Under the pieces are notes generated by a model. The model saw only the letters and a program-made list of their open reading frames with translations, did not search any database and was not told the DNA's origin. From assembly GCA_026396355.1 (NCBI GenBank), contig JAPLWY010000031.1, positions 4,798-14,327 on the forward strand: 9,530 nucleotides of DNA. The letters are read 5' to 3'. Origin of the DNA: Microcaldota archaeon. GTDB taxonomy: Archaea > Micrarchaeota > Micrarchaeia > Anstonellales > Anstonellaceae. This document shows, in pieces, positions 1 to 6,339 of the stretch. A program made the position numbers and the translations under genes. Every line of letters starts with the position of its first letter. The first letter of the stretch is position 1.

Positions 1-2
1 GA

Positions 3-1622
3 AATTCCACATACGGCTATGGCATAATGGTCGCAGGCAGCTCCAACACAATTGCTGACTCTGAGTTCATAGCAGATAATTATGGCAATGCAATATCCAT
101 TTACGGCGGCGCCTCCAATGCAATCTCCCGCACCAACGCAAATTCCAGCCTTGGCGCAGCCATCAATGCATACTATAGTCCGCTGACCACAATCTCTGAC
201 TCGGCCGGCTCGTCCACCTCTGCAGAAGGCATTATCATCATTGAAGGCGCAGGAAGCGCAATCACAGGCTCCAGCGGAACCTCCATCTCCAAGCTCGGCA
301 TCGGCGTCATGTCAAGTCCGGACAGCACAATCACGGGTTCAACCGGAACCTCCAATACCGACAAGGGCATTGCCCTTGCCGGAAGCCAGAACGTTGTCAT
401 AAGCAACTCGATCGCGCGCAATCTTGTTTCCTCCTCGAACGGCTACGGGCTCTACATCACCTACGGCTCGGACAATGTGCAGGTGATAAACACAAACGTC
501 TCCTCCAACCAATCATCAGCAATCTATATCGATGGCGGGACCGGCGTATCGGTCGACTGCCAGGGCAGGAGCATGACAGGCAGGAACCTCACCGGCACAT
601 ACGGCATCTACTCAAACCAGCAAGGCACCATTGTCAAGAACTGCCAGATAAGCAATTTCCAGCACGGGATATTCTTTGACGAAGTCGACTACGGGACGAT
701 ACAGGACACGGTTGCAAACACCACCCGCGCCGCCGGCGTCGGGATTTACATCTATGGTTACGGGAATGGTTACGGACTTGATGATGCGGCCCACAACACA
801 ATCACCGGCTCTACCGGATATTCCGCCACAGGCTATGGTATCCTCCTGGACAGGGGGCATTTCACATCTATCACCGATTCCAGCGGGATTTCCAATTCCG
901 GTTCTGGAATTGCAATCGGATATTCCGACAATGTTGGAATCTCCAGCTCAGTCGCATCCACCAACACGGGCTACGCGGCTCTTGTTATAGGTGCGAGTTC
1001 AAACGACACAATAACCGATTCAACCCTCATTGCAAGGGGAACGCAACTGGGCGTCAATGCCGGATCCGGCGTAACGATTGGCGGGAATTCCGCTTTCAAC
1101 ACGATTTCAAACTGCCGGATAACCGGTAAAGGCGGAAGCGCAGGTGCGCTCTTTTCCCAGCAAGGCTCAAACAACACGTTTGCAAACAACACGATAGACG
1201 GGATGGGCGGCAATTACGTGGTGAAGCTGACTGTCAGCGCCAATGGCAACCAATTCATAGGCAACACCATCCTCAACGCACAAATTTCCCTAGTTAAGCT
1301 TGACAGCAGCTCGACTTCCAACCTGTTCTACTGGAATAACTTTACTCTCCCCATCGGCAGCGCCTATGCAATAGATGACGCTGGAAACAACACGTGGAAC
1401 ACCACTATCGCTGGCCACGGGGAAGGCAACATCTGGTGGGAAATCATGGACGGCACAGTCCAGGTTTTAGGCGCCAATCATTCGGCAGGTTTCCCAAGCC
1501 TTTATTACGGCTCATCCGGCACAGGCTATCCTTACAACGCTTCGGCCAATCCGCAGGCAAAGTTCCTCTGCCTGGCTCAAGGCTGCGCGGACTATGCTCC
1601 GCTGACTCCGTATCACGAATAA
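3..1622 (+). CDS. Parallel beta-helix repeat surface protein (3' part; start lies before the window)
   Basis: The reading frame is open at the left edge, and the residues before the first ATG at 27 already look like the repeat, so the true start is outside. The visible 539 residues are Gly/Ser/Thr/Asn-rich and built from short coils of about 23 residues with phrases such as ITGSTGTS, NTITGSTGYS and SITDSSGIS, each followed by a turn and a G-I-hydrophobic strand. This is typical of right-handed parallel beta-helix (NosD/pectate-lyase-like) folds. Many N-x-S/T sequons are present, which fits a secreted, possibly N-glycosylated surface protein; that is inference, because the signal peptide is not visible. 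The last roughly 100 residues (FYWNNF, NTWNTT, EGNIWW, GYPYNAS) form a separate C-terminal region, and the protein ends CADYAPLTPYHE. No catalytic residues can be assigned. It could be an adhesin, an S-layer-associated protein or a polysaccharide-active protein. Confidence 0.85.
   Translation, partial: NSTYGYGIMVAGSSNTIADSEFIADNYGNAISIYGGASNAISRTNANSSLGAAINAYYSPLTTISDSAGSSTSAEGIIIIEGAGSAITGSSGTSISKLGIGVMSSPDSTITGSTGTSNTDKGIALAGSQNVVISNSIARNLVSSSNGYGLYITYGSDNVQVINTNVSSNQSSAIYIDGGTGVSVDCQGRSMTGRNLTGTYGIYSNQQGTIVKNCQISNFQHGIFFDEVDYGTIQDTVANTTRAAGVGIYIYGYGNGYGLDDAAHNTITGSTGYSATGYGILLDRGHFTSITDSSGISNSGSGIAIGYSDNVGISSSVASTNTGYAALVIGASSNDTITDSTLIARGTQLGVNAGSGVTIGGNSAFNTISNCRITGKGGSAGALFSQQGSNNTFANNTIDGMGGNYVVKLTVSANGNQFIGNTILNAQISLVKLDSSSTSNLFYWNNFTLPIGSAYAIDDAGNNTWNTTIAGHGEGNIWWEIMDGTVQVLGANHSAGFPSLYYGSSGTGYPYNASANPQAKFLCLAQGCADYAPLTPYHE
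251..360 (+). repeat. Internal coding repeats of the beta-helix gene
   Basis: The DNA words ATCACAGGCTCC (from 261) and ATCACGGGTTCA (from 330) begin two copies of a segment encoding ITGS-S/T-GTS, 69 bases (23 codons) apart. A third related copy, ATCACCGGCTCT, starts at 801. The spacing equals one beta-helix coil. The copies differ mostly at third positions, which indicates old duplications kept by protein selection. Confidence 0.6.
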
Positions 1623-1647
1623 GAATGCGGATTGCGCCAAGCCAATT

Positions 1648-1674
1648 GCTCCGCTTACGCCATACCACGAATAG
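1648..1674 (+). pseudogene. Duplicated C-terminal tail remnant (APLTPYHE-stop)
   Basis: Twenty-six bases after the beta-helix stop codon, in another frame, the sequence again encodes A-P-L-T-P-Y-H-E followed by TAG. The original at 1596-1622 encodes the same eight residues followed by TAA. The two 27-base copies differ at five positions, all third codon positions, so the peptide is unchanged. The preceding codons in this frame (NADCAKPI) also resemble the CADYAPL context. I read this as the leftover 3' end of a diverged paralogue from a tandem array of beta-helix genes. No start codon or ribosome binding site serves it. Confidence 0.6.
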
Positions 1675-1709
1675 CAGCCAATCGTGCGCCCTTCCGCCTG
1701 GTCCTCTGC

Positions 1710-2522
1710 TCAGCCCACTCCCACTAACCCAAAAATCAGCATCATTATCCCGAACACAAAGGCAAGCGAGGCGACATTTATCTTGTGCGCGAACTCGAGA
1801 AGCACCTTTATCGTGGCATAGCCGAAAACAAAGCTTGTTCCAATCAGCATCAGCCCGTCCACGAGGGGCAGTGCAGAAATCCCGCCCTGCGCAACCCAAA
1901 TCACCACTTCTGCAACGAAAACAGAAGGGATTGAAAGCAGGAAACTCAAGTGGAACGCGCTTTCGGCATCAAACCCCTTCCAAATAAGCGCGCTTGTGGT
2001 GCAGCCTGCGCGTGAAACTCCTGGTATTACGGACAGCCCCTGCAGCAAGCCAGTCAGCACTCCGTCTTCCGCGCACGCGCTGTGCGCCAGCTTCCACCTG
2101 TTCTTCTTCTGCGTGGAAAGCAGGAAGCCGGTCAGCACCAGCCCCGCGCCCATGAGCGTGAGGAGAGCATTTGCCTCAAGCGTTGGAAGGAAGAGTTTCT
2201 CAATGGCAAGCAGGGGTATCCCCACCACTCCTGTGAAGAACAGCGCAGTGATGAGAAAGCCCACTTCGTTCCGCCTGTGCATTCTCCAGTCGGTTGGCGC
2301 GGAGAGGAACTTTCTTGCCACTTGAAATATTTCCGCGCGGAAATAAACAGTGGCAGCCAGAAGCGTCCCGATATGCAGGAAAAGCAGCACTGAGACCACG
2401 CTTCCCATGCTGCCCCCGAAAAAACGCGTATAGACCAGCGTGTCCATTGTCTTTGAGGAAAGCGGAAGCCATTCAGTGACTGCCTGCACAATGCCAAGCA
2501 CTATTGCCTGAAAAATATCCAT
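1710..2522 (-). CDS. uppP: UppP/BacA-family polyprenyl (undecaprenyl-type) diphosphate phosphatase
   Basis: This is an integral membrane protein of about 270 residues, the usual family length. The family dephosphorylates the polyprenyl diphosphate carrier so that it can be reused in glycan assembly; in archaea the carrier would be a dolichol-type lipid (inference). Motif 1 reads GIVQAVTEWLPLSS, keeping the second acidic residue (E. coli Glu21) and the serine pair (Ser27). Motif 2 reads PGVSRAG, with the arginine equivalent to E. coli Arg174. Two catalytic positions differ: Glu17 is Gln, a common variant, and His30 of SSTGH is Met in SSKTMD. Hydrophobic segments continue to the C-terminus. I prefer the ATG at 2522 (MDIFQAIVLG) because GGTG lies nine bases before it and the AT-rich promoter block sits too close for the upstream ATG at 2540, which would add MMVLGR. 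The gene is convergent with the beta-helix gene and divergent from valS. Confidence 0.85.
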   Translation of the reverse strand: MDIFQAIVLGIVQAVTEWLPLSSKTMDTLVYTRFFGGSMGSVVSVLLFLHIGTLLAATVYFRAEIFQVARKFLSAPTDWRMHRRNEVGFLITALFFTGVVGIPLLAIEKLFLPTLEANALLTLMGAGLVLTGFLLSTQKKNRWKLAHSACAEDGVLTGLLQGLSVIPGVSRAGCTTSALIWKGFDAESAFHLSFLLSIPSVFVAEVVIWVAQGGISALPLVDGLMLIGTSFVFGYATIKVLLEFAHKINVASLAFVFGIMMLIFGLVGVG

Positions 2523-2546
2523 GCGACCAAGCACCATCATTATAAC

Positions 2547-2561
2547 ATTAAATTAATAATC
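2547..2561. promoter_or_regulatory. AT-rich divergent promoter element between uppP and valS
   Basis: The block TTAAATTAATAAT at 2548-2560 is the only AT-rich segment in the 89-base gap. On the plus strand it would act as a TATA box giving a start near 2580, upstream of the valS ribosome binding site at 2599-2603. On the minus strand it would place a start close to the uppP ATG at 2522. Its position suits both genes, but no other promoter element is clear. Confidence 0.4.
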
Positions 2562-2611
2562 TGTCCCATCAGAAGTCCATTGAGTTTTCCAGGAATATAG
2601 GTGGATGAAAA

Positions 2612-4984
2612 ATGGCAATTTGCGAGCGCTACGACCGCACTGTCGAGGAGAAATGGCAAAAGCAGTGGGAGGCTGACAAAACCTACCACTTTGACGAGTC
2701 AGACTCGGAAAAGCCAGTTTACTCCATAGACACCCCTCCCCCCTTCACAAGCGGCGAGCTTCACATGGGCCACGTGCTCTCCTACTCCTACTTCGACTTC
2801 GTTGCGCGCTACAAGCGCATGCGCGGCTGCAATGTCTATTACCCTCAGGGCTGGGACTGCCAGGGCTTCCCCACCGAAGTTAAAGTGGAGGCAAAATACG
2901 GCAGGAAGCCGCGCGACGAGTTCAGAAGCCTGTGCGTTGCCTGGACGCATGAGTTCATTGCAAAAATGCGCGCGCAAATGCAGTCGCTCGGCTTTTCGGC
3001 AGACTGGCGCTACGAGTACAGGACAATGGATCCCTCTTACCACAAGTCAGTGCAAAAGTCGCTCCTCCAGATGCACAAGGCAGGGCTGATTTACCGCTCA
3101 GAGCACCCGGTTTTCTGGTGCACCAACTGCTGCTCCGCGCTTGCAAAAACCGACACCGACGACTCTGAGCGTGAAACCGAGCTTTTTTACATCAACTTCG
3201 AGCTTGAGGGCAAGCCGCTGCAGATTGCAACCACTCGCCCAGAGCTCATGCACGCCTGCGTGGCAGTTCTCTACAATCCGACAGACGAGCGCTACAACAA
3301 GCTATCAGCGAAAAAAATAACCACTGCGCTTGGAAAGGAAGTGCCTCTCCTTGCAGACAAGGACGTGGACAAGGAATTCGGCTCAGGAGTTGTGATGGTC
3401 TGCACATTCGGCGACAAGCAGGACATAATCTGGATGTACAAACACAAGCTGCCCATAATCCGTGCAATGGACGAGTTTGGCAGGCTGGCAAACGCAGGCG
3501 AATTCTCAGGCATGAAAGTGACTGAAGCGAAAAAGAAAATAATCGAGAAATTCACAGCTGAAGGGAAACTGGTGAAAAGCCAGAAGCTCACCCAGACAGT
3601 GAAGCTTCACGACCGCTGCAAAAAGCCAATCGAGCTCCTTCTTTCCATGCAGTGGTTTGCCAAAATCACCGAAAAGTCAGGCGAAATAATCGAGGCTGCA
3701 AGAAAAATAAAGTGGGTGCCGGACTTTGGCATCCAATACTTGATAGACTGGGCCGAATTCGTGGAATGGGACTGGGTGATTTCGCGCCAGCGCGTTTTCG
3801 GAACGCCAATCCCTTTCTGGATTGACAAGGCAACCAACAAGGTTTACCCTGCAGAGGAGAGCGAGCTTCCGTTCGACCCGATTGCCAAGCCAACCAAAAA
3901 AGGCGCAAGCGGAGAAGAGCTCACAGCCGAAACCTCAACTTGCGACTGCTGGGTGGACTCCAGCATTTCGCCTCTTGTGATTGCAAAATGGGGTGAGGAC
4001 GAGAAATTCTTTGCGCGCACCTACCCGTCTTCCCTCCGCCCCCAAGGCGTGGAAATAGTGCGCACCTGGGCATTCTACACAATATACCGCTGCATGCAGC
4101 TCACTGGCAAGCCGCCTTTCAAAGAAATATTGCTCAATGGAAATGTGCTTGCCCCTGACGGCAAGAAAATGAGCAAGTCGCTTGGCAACATAATAGCGCC
4201 TGACAAGCTGCTCACCGACTATTCAGCTGACGCAGTGAGGCAATGGGCAGCGCTTTCCGGCGCAATGGCAAAAGACCGCCCATTCTCCTACCAGGACATG
4301 CAGTACTCCAAGAGCTTCATCAACAAGCTTTTGAATGCTGCGAAATTAGTCGAGAAATCCTGCTCAGACTTCAAGGACGAAGCAACCGGCTCTCAAATAA
4401 AGGGGCTGCGCACCAGCGACAAGTGGATTCTCTCCCGCCTGCAAAAGGTAAAAACAGATGTAACAGCAGACTTCGAATCATTCCAGTTCCACCATGCCAC
4501 CAAGCTGCTGCAGGATTTCTTCTGGCACGAGTTCTGCGACTTTTACCTTGAATACATAAAGCACAGGGTATATTCTCCTGAAATTTACGGGCAGGAAAGC
4601 AAGCGCGCAGCGCAATACACAATGCGCACAGTGCTTCTGGAAACCTGCCAGCTCCTTGCCCCGGTCACCTCCCACCTTTCCGAAGAAGTATGGCAATCCT
4701 TCAAACCCGGCAAGAGCATCCATCTTTCCTCCTGGCCGCTTCCAGTTCAGTCTCTTCTGGACGAGGAATCTGAAAAGCAATGCGCATTCCTGAATGAAGT
4801 GTGCGCAAAGGCGCGCCAGCACAAGGCAGAGCGCAAGCTTCCGCTCAATTCAGAGTTGCCTTCAGCCGACCTTTCCTGCAACTTTGACATTTCCGGCATT
4901 GAGGAGGAAATCAAGGCGACCGCGAGGGTAAAGGTTATTAACTTCAAAAAAGGAGAGCAAAGCATTGTTCTGAATGAGAAATAA
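2612..4984 (+). CDS. valS: Valine--tRNA ligase (class Ia)
   Basis: This cytoplasmic enzyme charges tRNA-Val with valine using ATP. The class I signatures are HMGH (residues 51-54) and KMSKS (519-523). Valine rather than isoleucine specificity is suggested by GWDCQGFPTEV after the HIGH region, VMVCTFGD (261-268), and DSSISPL near residue 449. The inserted editing domain, which hydrolyses mischarged threonine, is marked by ATTRPE (206-211). WVISRQRVFGTPIPFW (residues 388-403) returns to the catalytic core, and the helical anticodon-binding domain follows from about residue 570. Cys170, Cys173 and Cys174 form a possible metal site in the usual zinc-ribbon location. At 790 residues it is somewhat shorter than many ValRS proteins (about 860 or more) but appears complete. 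AGGTG at 2599-2603 lies eight bases before the ATG and fixes the start. A small membrane protein gene follows 26 bases downstream, probably in the same transcript. Confidence 0.95.
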   Translation: MAICERYDRTVEEKWQKQWEADKTYHFDESDSEKPVYSIDTPPPFTSGELHMGHVLSYSYFDFVARYKRMRGCNVYYPQGWDCQGFPTEVKVEAKYGRKPRDEFRSLCVAWTHEFIAKMRAQMQSLGFSADWRYEYRTMDPSYHKSVQKSLLQMHKAGLIYRSEHPVFWCTNCCSALAKTDTDDSERETELFYINFELEGKPLQIATTRPELMHACVAVLYNPTDERYNKLSAKKITTALGKEVPLLADKDVDKEFGSGVVMVCTFGDKQDIIWMYKHKLPIIRAMDEFGRLANAGEFSGMKVTEAKKKIIEKFTAEGKLVKSQKLTQTVKLHDRCKKPIELLLSMQWFAKITEKSGEIIEAARKIKWVPDFGIQYLIDWAEFVEWDWVISRQRVFGTPIPFWIDKATNKVYPAEESELPFDPIAKPTKKGASGEELTAETSTCDCWVDSSISPLVIAKWGEDEKFFARTYPSSLRPQGVEIVRTWAFYTIYRCMQLTGKPPFKEILLNGNVLAPDGKKMSKSLGNIIAPDKLLTDYSADAVRQWAALSGAMAKDRPFSYQDMQYSKSFINKLLNAAKLVEKSCSDFKDEATGSQIKGLRTSDKWILSRLQKVKTDVTADFESFQFHHATKLLQDFFWHEFCDFYLEYIKHRVYSPEIYGQESKRAAQYTMRTVLLETCQLLAPVTSHLSEEVWQSFKPGKSIHLSSWPLPVQSLLDEESEKQCAFLNEVCAKARQHKAERKLPLNSELPSADLSCNFDISGIEEEIKATARVKVINFKKGEQSIVLNEK

Positions 4985-5010
4985 TCTGAAAAACTGGCGG
5001 GGTGGAAAGC

Positions 5011-5358
5011 ATGCCAAAACCAAAAAAGCGCGCGAACGCAAAGCCAGCGCCTTCAGCTGAGAAAAAGGAAAAATTCAGCCTCACTTTCCCAAAGCCCGAG
5101 CCAAAGCCCGAGCACACTCTCCCTCCAATCGCAATCACGCCGCCAAGCTCCCTGGCTGCCGAGGAGTCAATCCACAAAAAAAGGCAGGTGCCAAATGCCG
5201 CGACCGCGCTCCTTGCCGCATTCGTTCTCTCGGCGCTGTTCTTCCTCTTCTTCGCATACATACTAGGTGTAGAGCTTCTCTTCTCGCTGGTGCTCGCAAT
5301 CCCGCTGTTCACCGGCTTTGCCATACTGGCATTCAACTTCCTGGAAGAAAGGGGTTAA
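5011..5358 (+). CDS. Small membrane protein with Pro/Lys-rich N-terminus and two membrane helices
   Basis: I do not recognise this family. The 115-residue protein begins with a basic, proline-rich cytoplasmic-type tail (MPKPKKRANAKPAP, PKPEPKPE) of about 60 residues. Two hydrophobic segments (about 62-85 and 87-110) follow, joined by a very short turn, and a short charged end LEERG closes it. The ATG at 5011 is preferred over the in-frame GTG at 5002 because GGGGTGG at 4999-5005 forms a ribosome binding site directly ahead of it. The gene begins 26 bases after valS and probably shares its transcript, though no functional link to tRNA charging is evident. Its stop codon lies four bases from the end of the convergent gene. 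Confidence 0.7.
   Translation: MPKPKKRANAKPAPSAEKKEKFSLTFPKPEPKPEHTLPPIAITPPSSLAAEESIHKKRQVPNAATALLAAFVLSALFFLFFAYILGVELLFSLVLAIPLFTGFAILAFNFLEERG
5089..5112 (+). repeat. 12-base tandem duplication encoding PKPE twice
   Basis: CCAAAGCCCGAG occurs twice in a row with no mismatch inside the Pro/Lys-rich tail of the small membrane protein. It encodes PKPE-PKPE and keeps the frame. A perfect in-frame copy suggests a recent expansion in a tolerant linker. Confidence 0.7.
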
Positions 5359-5362
5359 TCAG

Positions 5363-5947
5363 CTAGTTTTCCCAGGGGCGCAGCTTGTCAACTGCATTCC
5401 CAAGGAACATCCTGATGTCATTTGCCAATATTTTTGCGCGGGGCACTATGTCCATCAGGCTGGCTGCCATCAGAATGCCTTCAAAGGCCGCTATGCCGCC
5501 GCCTATCCATACTGCAAGTTCCTTGAAATTCAAGGTGAAATCCAGGGTGGGTCCTATGACTGACAATCCAGTCGCAACTCCCACCACCGCCCCTGCTACT
5601 CCGACTATGAGCGAATTGAAAAGCGTTTTTTGATTGTAGCCTTTCACATCGCTTTTGTAGCACTGGACATAGCCGCTGATTTCATCCGAATTTTTCACTA
5701 TCTGCGCCAGCCGCATGTCATTGCCATTGTACTTGCGCACATACGGGCACACACTGTTTTCCAGCAATCTCTCTACTGCAACATCAGACTTGTACTGCGC
5801 ACTCTCGCTTAGTCCCTCCTTGCCCTCTCTGAAGTGCTTCGCGAATTCCCTCACAACAAAGTAGGGCGTCTTGCGAACAGGCGTCTTCCCGCAGTCCTTA
5901 TTCTGGTAAATTCCGCATTCTTTGCAGGTTGGTGGCATTCCGATCAT
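5363..5947 (-). CDS. Unknown membrane protein with N-terminal cysteines and two membrane helices
   Basis: I do not recognise this 194-residue protein. The N-terminus has CKECGIYQNKDC (Cys8, Cys11, Cys19), which could bind a metal, with further cysteines at 67 and 96. Residues 28-107 are polar and mostly helical in character. Two Gly/Ala-rich hydrophobic segments (about 109-133 and 143-166) form a membrane hairpin, and a basic tail ends in KLRPWEN. The start at 5947 is supported by GAGGTG (5953-5958, minus strand) five bases ahead and by a TATA box at 5984-5991 at the right distance. It is transcribed alone, convergent with the valS transcript unit and divergent from the ribosomal operon. Confidence 0.75.
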   Translation of the reverse strand: MIGMPPTCKECGIYQNKDCGKTPVRKTPYFVVREFAKHFREGKEGLSESAQYKSDVAVERLLENSVCPYVRKYNGNDMRLAQIVKNSDEISGYVQCYKSDVKGYNQKTLFNSLIVGVAGAVVGVATGLSVIGPTLDFTLNFKELAVWIGGGIAAFEGILMAASLMDIVPRAKILANDIRMFLGNAVDKLRPWEN

Positions 5948-5983
5948 TCACACACCTCTCTGCCAATTTCCTGGCTGCAACAT

Positions 5984-5991
5984 TATATAAA
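5984..5991 (-). promoter_or_regulatory. TATA box for the Cys-containing membrane protein gene
   Basis: Read on the minus strand the sequence is TTTATATA, close to the archaeal TATA consensus and set in GC-richer surroundings. A start about 26 bases downstream would fall near 5962, leaving a leader of about 15 bases that contains GAGGTG at 5953-5958. It is the best-looking promoter in the window. Confidence 0.65.
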
Positions 5992-6042
5992 TTATACTCA
6001 GTGTGCCATTGTGTAGTCCCAGCCGGCGAGCCTGGACAAACG

Positions 6043-6051
6043 CTTAAAAAT
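6043..6051 (+). promoter_or_regulatory. Candidate TATA box for the RNA leader or small RNA upstream of uS15
   Basis: CTTAAAAAT stands out as an AT-rich island in a GC-rich context. A transcript start about 26 bases on would fall near 6072, inside the 12-base palindrome and ahead of the hairpin series. It is the only good plus-strand TATA candidate within 220 bases of uS15. Confidence 0.45.
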
Positions 6052-6064
6052 CCCTCTCCCAATA

Positions 6065-6076
6065 AAGCGTACGCTT
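6065..6076. promoter_or_regulatory. Perfect 12-base palindrome, possible operator
   Basis: AAGCGTACGCTT is its own reverse complement and lies over the predicted transcript start from the TATA element at 6043-6051. That position fits a dimeric repressor site. It could also be chance or part of the RNA structure. Confidence 0.3.
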
Positions 6077-6129
6077 CGGCGGGACCGCCCACATGGCGGA
6101 AGAGTGAAGCCTTCGGGCTTTATTTTTTT
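6072..6129 (+). ncRNA. Possible small structured RNA ending in a UUCG hairpin
   Basis: A predicted promoter at 6043-6051 and a hairpin-plus-T-run end at 6129 define a possible transcript of about 58 bases. It would contain the hairpin CCGCC-CACAT-GGCGG (6085-6099) and the hairpin AAGCC-UUCG-GGCUU (6107-6120). It matches no RNA family I recognise. The same signals could instead be an attenuator in the leader of the ribosomal protein operon. Confidence 0.3.
6107..6129 (+). terminator. UUCG-loop hairpin followed by a T-run
   Basis: AAGCC-TTCG-GGCTT forms a five-base-pair stem closed by the very stable UUCG tetraloop. It is followed directly by TATTTTTTT. This resembles a bacterial intrinsic terminator; in archaea the T-run alone can terminate. 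It lies about 130 bases before uS15 on the same strand. Confidence 0.5.
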
Positions 6130-6131
6130 GT

Positions 6132-6151
6132 AGCGGAACTCCGGTTCCGCT
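6132..6151. repeat. Perfect 8-base-pair inverted repeat
   Basis: AGCGGAAC and GTTCCGCT are exact reverse complements separated by TCCG. It lies three bases after the T-run of the preceding hairpin. Confidence 0.6.
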
Positions 6152-6153
6152 GC

Positions 6154-6178
6154 TGGAAAATTTCACGGAAATTTTCCA
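6154..6178. repeat. Perfect 11-base-pair inverted repeat
   Basis: TGGAAAATTTC and GAAATTTTCCA are exact reverse complements separated by ACG. This is the longest perfect stem in the window and lies two bases after the preceding hairpin, so the two would stack or alternate in an RNA. Confidence 0.65.
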
Positions 6179-6261
6179 TACCAAGATTCCCGCCTCTTGG
6201 CAGACGGGCAATGCGGATTCGTTTCACGCTTCGCCTGAAATCCAAAACAGGAGGTATGTGA

Positions 6262-6339
6262 ATGGCAAGAATGCACTCTAAGAAGAGGGGCAAATCATGC
6301 TCAAGATGGGCAAGGAAGGCAAGGGGCCTGCCGAAATAG
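6262..6339 (+). pseudogene. uS15 N-terminal fragment, out of frame with the rest
   Basis: The ATG at 6262 follows an excellent ribosome binding site, AGGAGGT at 6249-6255, six bases away. It encodes MARMHSKKRGKS, the hallmark N-terminus of archaeal uS15, then C-S-R, still compatible with the family's S-G-S-K/R. After that the frame runs into unrelated residues and a stop at 6337-6339. The remaining uS15 sequence continues in another frame from 6297. Compared with the archaeal family as I remember it, about 25 residues between the GKS segment and the L-K-M-G-K-E-G segment are missing, with a frame change. This is most simply a deletion of roughly 70-75 bases, not divisible by three, in the genome or in the assembly. 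Confidence 0.8.

Larger units (their letters stand above)
5948..6261. other. Gene-free divergent region rich in stem-loops
   Basis: This stretch of just over 300 bases separates two divergent genes and has no credible protein. Besides the TATA box of the left gene it contains, in order: a TTAAAAA element (6044-6050), a perfect 12-base palindrome (6065-6076), a GC hairpin (6085-6099), a UUCG hairpin with a T-run (6107-6129), an 8-base-pair hairpin (6132-6151), an 11-base-pair hairpin (6154-6178), a weaker CCC/GCC hairpin (about 6189-6208) and an interrupted hairpin (6215-6243). The last ends just before the uS15 ribosome binding site. Confidence 0.7.

Noticed and set aside
1394..1987. Plus-strand open frame of 197 residues spanning the beta-helix end and uppP
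   Set aside because: It is out of frame with the beta-helix gene and antisense to uppP, with Arg/Ser/Pro-rich shadow composition.
2699..4965. Several antisense open frames within valS
   Set aside because: They are shadows of a confident gene with strong codon bias and show no motifs or start signals of their own.
6000..6250. Possible tRNA gene in the structured region
   Set aside because: No T-arm consensus, acceptor stem pairing or anticodon-arm arrangement could be found.
5929..6261. Plus-strand open frame of 110 residues across the divergent region
   Set aside because: It starts inside the opposite gene, crosses a TATA box and several palindromes, has no ribosome binding site and resembles nothing. 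It ends exactly at the uS15 start by chance.
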